Shown: piece after piece, positions 6,428 to 14,856 of the stretch
How the letters are laid out: the number at the start of each line of letters is the position of its first letter
Numbering within the stretch: the first letter of the stretch is position 1
Source: an uncultured Clostridia bacterium
GTDB lineage: Bacteria > Bacillota > Clostridia > Christensenellales > Borkfalkiaceae
NCBI GenBank assembly: GCA_934249215.1
Contig: CAKQKN010000102.1
Location: 1-20,322 of the forward strand
Direction: 5' to 3'
DNA length: 20,322 nt
Program-made: the position numbers and the translations under genes
The notes under the pieces: generated by a model
Database searches by the model: none
The model's input: the letters and a program-made list of their open reading frames with translations, nothing else
Told to the model about the DNA's origin: nothing

Positions 6428-8125
6428 ATGAAAAAGAAATTTTTCGCGGCGATTTTAAGTTTCGTTCTCGCGGCGTCGGCTATCGCATGCGCAAAACCCG
6501 TAAAGCCCGATGATGACGTCGATACAACGAAAACGCAGTTGTATCTCGGCAATTATAACGGCGGCGTGGGCACCGAATGGCTCGAAAAGTCGGCGGCTCG
6601 TTTTTCAGAAAAGTATAAAGATACTTGCTTCGAGCCGGGTACGGATAAAAAAGGCGTGCAGATTCATATCGATCCCGATAAGGATAAATATCACGGTTCT
6701 AACCTTAAAAACAACTTGTCGAGCCTTACCGAGCAGATTATTTTTACCGAACGCGCTAATTACGACACATATGTTTCTTCGGGTAAAATACTCGAGATGA
6801 CGGACGTCGTAAAGGGTTCGCTTTCCGAGTTCGGCGAAAGCGAAACGATAGAAAACAAAATGGGGAAGAATCAGAGAGAATTTCTGAACAAGGACGGGAA
6901 ATATTATGCCGTTCCCCATTACAGACTTTTTTCGGGCATTCAGTATAACGTGCGCTTGTGGCAAGACGAAGGATACTATTTTGCCGCAGACGGTGAAAGT
7001 TTCGTAACGCCCGGTTCGACCGCCGAAGAAGAGCCGAGGAGCAAAGGTCCCGACGGGAAAGCGAATACGGCTGACGACGGACTTCCCGCGACTTACGACG
7101 ATTTCTTTAAACTTTGCGACTATATCTGCGAAAGCGGCAACGTCCCGTTCGTGTGGACGGGGCAGTATCTTTCGCAGTACACCGGCTTTTTATATTGGGC
7201 ACTCTACGCCGATTACGAGGGCGAAAAGCTTTTTACGCCCAACTTTACTTTCAGCGGCGAGGTTAACAATATCGTAACGGGTTTCGACGCAAGCGGCAAT
7301 CCGATTCTTTCCACCGTCAACGTCACGCGTGAAAACGGTTATGAACTCCGCCGCCAAGCGGGCAGATATTATGCCCTTTCTTTCCTCGAAAGGCTTATAG
7401 CGGGCAATAAAGCAAAGGGTTATCAGTATTATACGGATAAATCGTTCGGCTTGACTTACAGCAATCTTTCCGCGCAAGAAGATTTCATAAAGAGTTATTA
7501 TGAAAATAAGCCGATCGCGATGATCGCGGAAGGAAGCTGGTGGCAAAACGAAGCGGACGGGGCGAACGGCGCATTCTCAACCGCGGTTCAAAGTTACGGT
7601 CAGTCCGCGAGCCGCGATAACAGTGAGTTCGGTTTCATGCCTTTACCCAAGGCAACTAAAGAAAAAGTCGGCGAACCTACCGTTACCGTTGACGTATACG
7701 ATTCGTATATATTCTTCAATTCGAATCTGAAAGGCAATAAAGACATGATCGATCTCGCGACGCTCTTCGTCAAATTTATTTGTACCGACGCCGAAATGAT
7801 CGAGTTTACGAAAACGACGGGGCTGCCTCGCGCGCTCGAATACGAAATGGGCGGTAACGTATCCGCGCTTAACAGATATGAAAAGGATATCTGGCGCGCA
7901 AACAGCGAAAATGTAGTCATTCTGCCGTATTCGGCGGACAAACTTTACAGAAACAACGTCGGAACGCTTTGTTATACGTACGATTGGGAAACGACCGTAA
8001 ACGATAAGCCGTACAGTATTCCCGTGAAAGCCATGAAAGACAACGGCATTACCGCGCTTCAATATTTTAACGGAATGCAAATGAGTAAAACCGACTGGGA
8101 TAACCTCTATTCCAGATATTTTTAA
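6428..8125 (+). CDS. Sugar ABC transporter solute-binding lipoprotein (family 1)
   Basis: This 565-residue precursor starts MKKKFFAAILSFVLAASA and has a lipobox ending in Cys21 (SAIAC), so it is lipid-anchored outside the membrane. An acidic linker follows (KPDDDVDTTK). The body is of the extracellular solute-binding family 1 type. It has a large middle segment and a C-terminal block with FGFMPLPKA, then DSYIFFNSN, then LATLFVKFICTDAEMIEFTK and GLPRAL, as in carbohydrate-binding members paired with CUT1 permeases. At 565 residues it is longer than the usual 400-450, which suggests an oligosaccharide ligand. The start has AAAAGGAG directly upstream and is 13 nt after the lyase stop. Two permeases follow at once. 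The ligand is inferred from context only. Confidence 0.93.
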   Translation: MKKKFFAAILSFVLAASAIACAKPVKPDDDVDTTKTQLYLGNYNGGVGTEWLEKSAARFSEKYKDTCFEPGTDKKGVQIHIDPDKDKYHGSNLKNNLSSLTEQIIFTERANYDTYVSSGKILEMTDVVKGSLSEFGESETIENKMGKNQREFLNKDGKYYAVPHYRLFSGIQYNVRLWQDEGYYFAADGESFVTPGSTAEEEPRSKGPDGKANTADDGLPATYDDFFKLCDYICESGNVPFVWTGQYLSQYTGFLYWALYADYEGEKLFTPNFTFSGEVNNIVTGFDASGNPILSTVNVTRENGYELRRQAGRYYALSFLERLIAGNKAKGYQYYTDKSFGLTYSNLSAQEDFIKSYYENKPIAMIAEGSWWQNEADGANGAFSTAVQSYGQSASRDNSEFGFMPLPKATKEKVGEPTVTVDVYDSYIFFNSNLKGNKDMIDLATLFVKFICTDAEMIEFTKTTGLPRALEYEMGGNVSALNRYEKDIWRANSENVVILPYSADKLYRNNVGTLCYTYDWETTVNDKPYSIPVKAMKDNGITALQYFNGMQMSKTDWDNLYSRYF

Positions 8126-8134
8126 GGTGATTTT

Positions 8135-9052
8135 ATGCAAGAAACAGGCATCAGAAAAGGGCTGACGAAAAGGCAAAAGGAATTTTTGTTTTTTATATGC
8201 TTGCTCGCGTTGCCTTTGGCGCAGTTCTGTATTTTTTATATAGGCGTTAACTTCAACTCGCTGTTGCTCACGTTCAGAAATTACGATTTCGAAAACGGTT
8301 TTTCGTTCGCCGGGTTTGACAACATAACCCGCGTGTGGCACAGTCTGACGAACGATGCGGCGCTTATTTGTGCGGTGAAAAATTCCCTCGTGGTTTATGC
8401 GACGAGTTTATTGATCGGAACGACGCTTGCGCTCGTGTTTTCATATTTCATATACAAAAAAGCTCCGCTTGCCGGACTTTACAGAGTGGTTTTGTTTTTG
8501 CCTTCGATAATTTCGTCGATCGTAATGGTAACGTTATACAAATACTTCTGCGAAGAGGCTATTCCCGGCATTTACAACGCGATAAGCAGAAAAAGCATGA
8601 GCGGACTGCTGTCCGATTCGAACACGTCGTTTGCCACCTTGTTGTTCTATCTCATATGGACGGGCTTCGGAACGCAAGTGCTTATGTATACGGGCGCTAT
8701 GTGCAACGTTCCCGAATCGCTTTCCGAATCGGCTAAAATCGACGGAGCGACGCCGCTTCGCGAGTTTTTCAGCATAACCATGCCGATGATATGGCCGACT
8801 TTCGTAACGTTTATTGTCGTCGGCATAGCCGGAATGTTTACGAACCAGCTCAACTTATACAGCTTTTTCGGCACGGGCGCCAACATAACCGATTATACGA
8901 TAGGGTATTATCTCTATAGGTCGACGCTGAAAGGGCAACTGCCCGAATATCCTTATCTTTCCGCAATGGGATTCATTTTCACGCTCGTGGCGGTTCCCGT
9001 TACTTTGCTCGTAAAGTATTTGTTCGAAAGATTCGGGCCGAGGTTCGATTGA
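8135..9052 (+). CDS. CUT1 sugar ABC transporter permease (first subunit)
   Basis: This 305-residue integral membrane protein has about six hydrophobic helices: near residues 17-38, 84-106, 114-136, 166-188, 220-242 and 275-295. The cytoplasmic EAA loop is clear at about 197-218 (ESAKIDGATPLREFFSITMP), the docking site for the ATPase. It belongs to the UgpA/MalF/LacF type. The ribosome binding site AAGGTGA (8124-8130) overlaps the stop codon of the binding-protein gene, which indicates coupled expression. No ATPase gene is in the operon; many Firmicutes CUT1 systems share an MsmX/UgpC-type ATPase encoded elsewhere (known for the family, inferred here). Confidence 0.95.
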   Translation: MQETGIRKGLTKRQKEFLFFICLLALPLAQFCIFYIGVNFNSLLLTFRNYDFENGFSFAGFDNITRVWHSLTNDAALICAVKNSLVVYATSLLIGTTLALVFSYFIYKKAPLAGLYRVVLFLPSIISSIVMVTLYKYFCEEAIPGIYNAISRKSMSGLLSDSNTSFATLLFYLIWTGFGTQVLMYTGAMCNVPESLSESAKIDGATPLREFFSITMPMIWPTFVTFIVVGIAGMFTNQLNLYSFFGTGANITDYTIGYYLYRSTLKGQLPEYPYLSAMGFIFTLVAVPVTLLVKYLFERFGPRFD

Positions 9053-9061
9053 GGTGCGACT

Positions 9062-9946
9062 ATGAAAACAAGAAACGTTTCCACGAAAATCTTAATAGTC
9101 GCGCTCTCGGTGATTCTGATGTGTTATACGGTGTCGTTGTTTATTCCCATATTGTGGGGGCTTATGACGACGTTTAAAACGCAAGCGGATTTCCGCCTTT
9201 CGGCGTTCGGTTTGCCGAATCCGTTTACGCTCGAAAACTACGGAAGCGCGTTCGAGCGACTGTATCTCGACGTTAAAGATCGCTCCGATGTTCTCGTTCG
9301 CGTGGATTTCGGGCTGATGTATCTGTACTCGACCGTTTATGCCGGCGGCTGCGCTCTCATTCAGACGTTAACGGTTTGCATCGTCGCATACGCGACGGCT
9401 AAGTTTCACTATTTCAAACTCAGTAAAGTCGTCTATACAATAGTTCTCGTTACGATGGCTTTGCCCATAATAGGAAATTTGCCGTCGGAAATACAGATGT
9501 CGAAAAACCTCGGATTATACAATTCGTTTATCGGCATTTTTATAATGAAAATGTCATTTTTGGGTATGTATTATCTGGTCTTTTATTCGAGCTTCAAAGG
9601 GGTGGCGAAAGACTTTTATGAAGCCGCATATCTTGACGGCGCAAACGAGTTTACGGTTATGGTCTGCATAGGCTTGCCTCTCGTGCGTTATACGTTTTTC
9701 ACCGTTCTGCTGCTCAATTTCATAGGCTTCTGGAACGATTATCAAGTTCCTCTCATATATTTGCCGAGTTATCCGACGGTGGCTTACGGCGTGTTCTCGT
9801 TCAGTAATTCGAATGACGCCCGCCTTTCGAGCGTTCCGATTCGGCTTACCGGTTGTATTATGATGCTCGTTCCCGTGCTCGTCTTATTCGTCGCGTTCAA
9901 CAAACAGCTTATGGGTAACGTTTCGATGGGAGGCATAAAAGAATAA
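9062..9946 (+). CDS. CUT1 sugar ABC transporter permease (second subunit)
   Basis: This is a 294-residue membrane protein of the MalG/UgpE/LacG type. It has an N-terminal helix at about 9-34, further helices near 85-112, 122-140, 155-178, 206-224 and 262-282, and an EAA loop at about 187-209 (EAAYLDGANEFTVMVCIGLP). The ribosome binding site GAGGTG (9051-9056) overlaps the end of the first permease gene, with 9 nt between the two genes. With the neighbouring binding protein it makes up a complete importer apart from the ATPase. Confidence 0.95.
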   Translation: MKTRNVSTKILIVALSVILMCYTVSLFIPILWGLMTTFKTQADFRLSAFGLPNPFTLENYGSAFERLYLDVKDRSDVLVRVDFGLMYLYSTVYAGGCALIQTLTVCIVAYATAKFHYFKLSKVVYTIVLVTMALPIIGNLPSEIQMSKNLGLYNSFIGIFIMKMSFLGMYYLVFYSSFKGVAKDFYEAAYLDGANEFTVMVCIGLPLVRYTFFTVLLLNFIGFWNDYQVPLIYLPSYPTVAYGVFSFSNSNDARLSSVPIRLTGCIMMLVPVLVLFVAFNKQLMGNVSMGGIKE

Positions 9947-9955
9947 CTGCTTTTA

Positions 9956-9969
9956 TCCCGAAATCGGGA
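9956..9969 (+). other. Small intercistronic hairpin after the transporter genes
   Basis: TCCCG (9956-9960) and CGGGA (9965-9969) pair around AAAT. A second short pair, CGGC/GCCG, lies at 9977-9989. There is no T-run, so this is not an intrinsic terminator. It falls in the 62-nt gap between the second permease gene and the 943-residue surface protein gene, where an RNA stabiliser or processing site would make sense (inference). Confidence 0.35.
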
Positions 9970-10008
9970 GCGAACGCGGCGTTATGCCGGAAAAAACAAG
10001 GAGAAAAA

Positions 10009-12840
10009 ATGAAAAAACCTTACAAAAACGGATTTATGATCGCACTTTCCGCAGTAATAGTCCTATCCGGGGCAGCGGGCGCGGTTGCGTTTGCCTCGCA
10101 AGTAAACGGCAACTCGATTTTTGCGACTGCTTCGTCGGAAGTTCCGCGGGCGGAAATATCCGCGGAATATTGGACGGGCGAATATTTTACCGCGCCCGAA
10201 GCGACCGTTTCTTACAAGGACAAAGCGCTTAAAGCGACCGCGGAACTTGTGTATCCGTCCGGCAAAACAAAAATCGCGAGTTCATGTTTGCTCGACGAAG
10301 CCGGGCTGTACACCGTGGTCTACACCGGTGTCTATAACGGTTTTTCGGTTCAAGAAACCCGCGAATTCAAAGCGGTCAGACATCTTTACGAATCCGACGG
10401 AAAAGTAAAGCCGACCTTCGGCGCGCCGACTGACGTACCCGATCGCCATGGGATTATGGTCAGCCTCAAAAAAGGCGAAACCTTTAAGTATAATCGCGTC
10501 ATAGATTTCAACTCGCTCACCGCCGCCGATTCGCTTATAAAGCTTTACGTAACGCCGAAAAACGTCGGGAAAGCCGACGCTCGTCAGATAATTTATAAGT
10601 TTACCGATACGGAAGACGAAAACAACGTGCTGACAATCACGCAGCAATCCCATTCGGCATACGTCGATTGGGCAATGCAATACAGTTACGTTCGTGCAGG
10701 GGCTACGGGGCAACCGCAGTCGGGCTGGGAGGGCAGTAAACTCCACAGCGGCGACAAATGGGGCACTCCGGTGGTTTTTTCGCTCAACGGAACTCCGGCT
10801 TCGGGAAATTATAAAACGCAGACTTTTGCTTTGCAGTTTGACTATCAGAATCTCACGCTGAAAACAAACAACGGCAACACGACCGTAATTTGTCTTAAAG
10901 ATCCCGCCGCTTTCGATTTATTCTGGCCGGGGTTCAAAAAAGGAACGGCATATCTTTCCATATCTTGCGGGCTATATAACGAAAACAGTTCGAATTTCGT
11001 AATAACCGACATAGCGGGACAACCTTTGTCGGAAGGCGACACCGTAAAGATTACCGACGAAACCGCGCCGGAGATAATCGTCGATTGCGACGAAGTTCCC
11101 GCCGCCGTTGTCGGCGCGCCGTATCGACTTTTCGACTTCACGGCTGTCGACGACGCCGATAAGCGTTTGAAACTCGATCGTCGGGTGTTTATGAATTACG
11201 GCTCTAATACGCAGTCGGAATGCGAAACGGGAAACGGGTTTTTCGTTCCCGCCCGCGCAGGGGAATACGTAATCGAATATACGGCTACCGACGGTTTCGG
11301 AAACAAAGCCGTAAAACTTATCACCGTAATCGCAAAACCTCGGGATCGGGAATTCTTGCTCGAACTGGATAAAACCTTAAAGACGGTAAAAACGGGCGAA
11401 TACGTCAGACTTAACGATTATTCGGTGGTCGGCGCGATAGGAGGCTATGAAGTTTCGGCAAAAGCCTCTTGTACCTATAACGGAAAAACCTACGACGCGG
11501 ACGTCACGGGCGGCTCGCCTGTTCCGACAAAGACCGCAATCAAAAGCGCGTCTGGCAGCGTCACGGGCAGATTTTTTGTCCCCGAAACCGCCGGCGACGG
11601 AGTCATCTCTTACTACGTCGAAAAGAACGGCGCCAAAGCGGAAAAGAATTACACCGTCAAAATCATAGACGTCGGCTACGGCGATAAACTCCGCATGCAG
11701 AACTATTTTTACGGCGATAAAGTAACTACGTCCGCTCATTCGGGGCATGTGGAAATCTCCGCGAGCGAAAACGCGGTCTTTGATTTTATAAAGTCCGTGG
11801 ATCGTTCGTTCGAGCTCACTCTTTCCGTCAATCCGCTCAAACGTTCGTTCGAGCGCCTTAAAATAACCGTTGCTGACGAAAACGGAACGGGCGAAGAAAT
11901 CTCTTTGATTTTCCATAAGAACAAAGCGGGTTATCGTTCGGGCGTTTCCGTAAACGGCGGCGCGATTCAACAGACGGAGGGAAGTTTTACCGAGGAAAGT
12001 TCTTCGTGGCAGATCGCTTACGACGCTTCGAGCGAAGAACTTAAGGTCGGCGCTTACGTTAAGCAATCGCTGAAAGGCAAAAATCTGTTTCCGTCGGGAA
12101 AAGTAAAAATATCTTTTGAGTTTGACGGCGTGACGGGCGAATCCGCGGTTCGAGTGGAAAAGGTAAACAATCAGGCTGTCAGCGATTCCGTCCGCGATGT
12201 CGTCCGTCCGCAGATAAGTCTTTTGGGGTCGCTTAACGCTTGCTATTCGGTAGGCGATACGGTAGTTCTTCCTCTTGCCGTGGTTGCCGACGTTCTCGAC
12301 CCGACCGTCGCTCTTTCGATAAGCGGAACGGATCCGAGTGGCAACGCCGTCTGGAGCGAGACCGGGGTGGAGCTTAATCTTGCCGACGGCAGTCGCGCAT
12401 ACGCGTTCAAGGTCGAAAAACGCGGACAATACAACTTTACCGTCACTGCGACGGACACGTCGAACAGAAGGCAGTTTACTTATTACGCCGTGAACGTAAC
12501 CGACGTAATCGCACCGGAAATAATCATGAACGGCAAAATGCCCGCGGAAGCAAAAGTCGGTGAAAAAATCTCCGTGCCTAAGTTCAGTGCGACCGACGAT
12601 TCGCTCGAACCGATAACCGTGTTCACTTATCTCACGCGACCCGACGGCGTTATGGTGCTTCTTTACACGCAAGAAAAGGATAAGGACGGCAATCGTCTTT
12701 ACAACGATGACGGAACTCCGAAAATAACCTATTACCACGGCTTTACGGCAAACGTCGCCGGCGATTACACGGTTTACGCCTATGCGACCGATAAATCGGG
12801 CAACGTCACGCTGAAAAGTTGGTTGATAACCGTAAAGTGA
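10009..12840 (+). CDS. Secreted multidomain Ig-like / beta-sandwich protein
   Basis: This is a 943-residue protein with a signal peptide (KKPYKNGFMIALSAVIVLSG, cleavage near AFA-SQ around residue 29). Apparent domains are: Ig-like 45-125; a lectin-like beta-sandwich 135-345 with a YNRVIDF block; Ig-like 352-445 (APEIIVDC to KLITVIA); another beta domain 450-555; a second concanavalin-like sandwich 558-725 (FELTLSVNPL, ISLIFHKNKAGYRSGV); and two C-terminal Ig-like domains, 730-832 and 833-943, of the DATDKSGN type (ATDTSNRR, ATDKSGNVT). No catalytic motif, LPXTG or membrane anchor is visible. The sandwich assignments come from strand pattern only. AAGGAG (9998-10003) gives a good start. Its place after the permeases and before two lipoproteins suggests a glycan-binding role at the cell surface or in the medium. 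Confidence 0.8.
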   Translation: MKKPYKNGFMIALSAVIVLSGAAGAVAFASQVNGNSIFATASSEVPRAEISAEYWTGEYFTAPEATVSYKDKALKATAELVYPSGKTKIASSCLLDEAGLYTVVYTGVYNGFSVQETREFKAVRHLYESDGKVKPTFGAPTDVPDRHGIMVSLKKGETFKYNRVIDFNSLTAADSLIKLYVTPKNVGKADARQIIYKFTDTEDENNVLTITQQSHSAYVDWAMQYSYVRAGATGQPQSGWEGSKLHSGDKWGTPVVFSLNGTPASGNYKTQTFALQFDYQNLTLKTNNGNTTVICLKDPAAFDLFWPGFKKGTAYLSISCGLYNENSSNFVITDIAGQPLSEGDTVKITDETAPEIIVDCDEVPAAVVGAPYRLFDFTAVDDADKRLKLDRRVFMNYGSNTQSECETGNGFFVPARAGEYVIEYTATDGFGNKAVKLITVIAKPRDREFLLELDKTLKTVKTGEYVRLNDYSVVGAIGGYEVSAKASCTYNGKTYDADVTGGSPVPTKTAIKSASGSVTGRFFVPETAGDGVISYYVEKNGAKAEKNYTVKIIDVGYGDKLRMQNYFYGDKVTTSAHSGHVEISASENAVFDFIKSVDRSFELTLSVNPLKRSFERLKITVADENGTGEEISLIFHKNKAGYRSGVSVNGGAIQQTEGSFTEESSSWQIAYDASSEELKVGAYVKQSLKGKNLFPSGKVKISFEFDGVTGESAVRVEKVNNQAVSDSVRDVVRPQISLLGSLNACYSVGDTVVLPLAVVADVLDPTVALSISGTDPSGNAVWSETGVELNLADGSRAYAFKVEKRGQYNFTVTATDTSNRRQFTYYAVNVTDVIAPEIIMNGKMPAEAKVGEKISVPKFSATDDSLEPITVFTYLTRPDGVMVLLYTQEKDKDGNRLYNDDGTPKITYYHGFTANVAGDYTVYAYATDKSGNVTLKSWLITVK

Positions 12841-12848
12841 GGTGAAAT

Positions 12849-14804
12849 ATGAGAAACGTATTAAAAAGATTAGCGGTTTTCACGGTTTGCGCCGCTGTTT
12901 TGCTCGGCGGCTCGGTTGCTTGTAAAAAAGAAGACAAAAAAAATAACGAAAACGAGAATTTTGTTCAGATAACCGTACCTTCGTCCTCGGAGCGAGGCAC
13001 GCATAAGGTCAGCGTTTCGGAAACGAAAACAGATCTGATAAAAAACGGTTCGTGCGAATATAAAATCGTCGTTCCTGCATCCGCAAGCCGCGGTTTGACC
13101 GACGCGGCGAGCGAACTTAATTATTTTTTAAGCGAGAGCGCGGGAACGGAACTTGCCGTCGTCTACGATAACGAGGTTTCGTACGGAAGCGGCGCGAAAT
13201 ATTTCGTTCTCGGCTCGGGCAACTCTCTGTTTGCCTCTGCGGGCGTAACCGTTCCGCAAGAGCTCGGCAGACGTGGCGCATTCGTTGAAACTAAAGATAA
13301 TTCGGTGTTTATGGCGGGGCAAACGGACGTCGGAACGCTCAACGCCGTTTACGAGTGGCTCGGTTATCAGATAAATTTGAAAATTTACGGCAGCGACGAA
13401 ATATTTTTCGATCGAGACGTCGTCGACATGAAACTCAAGAAAATATCCGTTACGGAAGTTCCCGATATAACCGATCTTTCAAGCACTTACGGCTGGACGG
13501 ACAATGACGCTCTCACATGCGGGCGTATGCGGTACACGGGCTCATACTGGATGACGGTAGACGGCAATACCTATCACAACTCTTTTAATTATCTGCCGCC
13601 GGAAAAATATAAACAATCGAATCCCGAATGGTATTCGGTTGACGGAACTCAACTTTGTTATACAGCACGAGGCAACGGCGAATCCCTCCAAAAAATGCAA
13701 GAAGCCGCGTTTCAGAAATTGAAAACGGTGATCATCGCGAATCCCTCGCTTAAAAACGTTACGTTTACGCAACAAGACGATTCTTCTTGGTGTACTTGCA
13801 AAACATGTCTTGCGCTGAACGAAAAATACGGAACGGACGCCGTCGGCGTGATTCGTTTCTGCAATGCGCTGTCCGAAAAGGTAAACGCGTGGTTCAACGG
13901 CGACGGTGCGGAGTATAAACGCGATCTTCAAATATCGTTTTTCGCTTATCATTCGACTTTGAACGCGCCTGCCGTTTACGACAAGGCTGCAGACAAATAC
14001 GTTGCGGCGGACAAATCGGTCGTTTGCGCAGAGAACGTCGGCGTCATATACGCGCCTATTCGCGCTTCCTATCAAGTGGATCTCGCTGACGAATATAACA
14101 AAGTATTTTACGACAACGTCCGCGCATGGGGCGCCGTCTGCAAGAACCTCAATATGTGGACTTACTCGACGAATTTCCATTATTATCTTGTCCCCACGAA
14201 CACATATAATTCGATGAAGTTCAACTATCGGTTTTTACAAGAAAACGGAACGGTATGGCTTCTCGATCAGGCTCAATACGGGCAGATCGCTTCGGGTTTT
14301 TCGGCGCTTAAACTCTTTCTCAACTCGAAACTCGCTTGGAACGTTTCGAGCGACGTAAACGAACTCATCGACGAGTTTTTCGAAAACTACTTCGGACCCG
14401 CGGCTTATTACATGCGCGAATATTTCGATGAACTGCGCGCGCATTGGGCGTATCTCGAAAACGAAATGGGGTATATAGGCGACTGTTATCTCGAACCGCT
14501 CAATCAAGCGTATTGGCCGTCGGCGCTTCTTAATCGTTGGATCGATTATATCGCGATGGCGCAAGAATCGCTTTCGTCGCTTAAAGAATCGGATTTGCAA
14601 AAATACAAAATGTATTCCGAAAACGTGTTACTCGAAAGCATTTCGCCAAGGTTCTTACTGATAGATCTGAACCCTTCCGCTTTTTCCGCCGACGAATTAT
14701 ACTCGGCAAAACAAAGTTTTAAGGACGACTGTATAACGCTCGGCATAACGAATTATTCGGAAAAACGCGATATATCCGAACTTTGGAGCAGTTGGAAAAT
14801 TTAA
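12849..14804 (+). CDS. DUF4838 lipoprotein, possible extracellular glycosidase
   Basis: This 651-residue precursor has a lipobox ending in Cys25 (GGSVAC), followed by a charged Lys/Glu/Asn linker. Residues about 70-195 resemble the small alpha/beta domain before the barrel in alpha-glucuronidases and hexosaminidases (YFVLGSGNSLF, VFMAGQTDVGTLNAVYEWLG). Residues about 200-600 carry DUF4838 hallmarks: a QQDDSSW segment (308-314) leading into Cys315-x-Cys317-x-x-Cys320, then the aromatic-rich ISFFAYHST and LNMWTYSTNFHYY blocks expected of a TIM-barrel core. The three Cys may bind metal or form disulfides. The family often sits in glycan loci; its reaction is not one I can name. GAGGTGA overlaps the stop of the upstream gene, so it is translationally linked. 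Acidic residues D310 and D311 are candidates for catalysis, which is inference only. Confidence 0.8.
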   Translation: MRNVLKRLAVFTVCAAVLLGGSVACKKEDKKNNENENFVQITVPSSSERGTHKVSVSETKTDLIKNGSCEYKIVVPASASRGLTDAASELNYFLSESAGTELAVVYDNEVSYGSGAKYFVLGSGNSLFASAGVTVPQELGRRGAFVETKDNSVFMAGQTDVGTLNAVYEWLGYQINLKIYGSDEIFFDRDVVDMKLKKISVTEVPDITDLSSTYGWTDNDALTCGRMRYTGSYWMTVDGNTYHNSFNYLPPEKYKQSNPEWYSVDGTQLCYTARGNGESLQKMQEAAFQKLKTVIIANPSLKNVTFTQQDDSSWCTCKTCLALNEKYGTDAVGVIRFCNALSEKVNAWFNGDGAEYKRDLQISFFAYHSTLNAPAVYDKAADKYVAADKSVVCAENVGVIYAPIRASYQVDLADEYNKVFYDNVRAWGAVCKNLNMWTYSTNFHYYLVPTNTYNSMKFNYRFLQENGTVWLLDQAQYGQIASGFSALKLFLNSKLAWNVSSDVNELIDEFFENYFGPAAYYMREYFDELRAHWAYLENEMGYIGDCYLEPLNQAYWPSALLNRWIDYIAMAQESLSSLKESDLQKYKMYSENVLLESISPRFLLIDLNPSAFSADELYSAKQSFKDDCITLGITNYSEKRDISELWSSWKI

Positions 14805-14812
14805 AAATCGAT

Positions 14813-14830
14813 ATTTGCCGAAAGGCAGAT
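14813..14830 (+). other. Intercistronic hairpin with GAAA tetraloop
   Basis: ATTTGCC (14813-14819) pairs with GGCAGAT (14824-14830) around a GAAA loop, with one G-T pair. GNRA loops are unusually stable. No T-run follows, so transcription should read through into the next gene. It sits in the 52-nt gap before the 1330-residue lipoprotein gene. An mRNA-stability role is inference. Confidence 0.4.
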
Positions 14831-14856
14831 GGAAATAAAATGATGGAGGAAAAAAA

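Noticed and set aside
11377..12738. 453-codon minus-strand frame inside the 943-residue protein gene
   Set aside because: It is a long antisense frame caused by codon bias (few stops opposite GAA, AAA and GCG-rich codons). The product is Arg/Val/Phe-rich without domains, and the plus-strand protein has a signal peptide, a ribosome binding site and clear Ig domains.
5510..14804. Sialidase-like and DUF4838 proteins both end in WKI
   Set aside because: Three shared residues in unrelated proteins (TVWKI and SSWKI) are most likely chance; no wider similarity.
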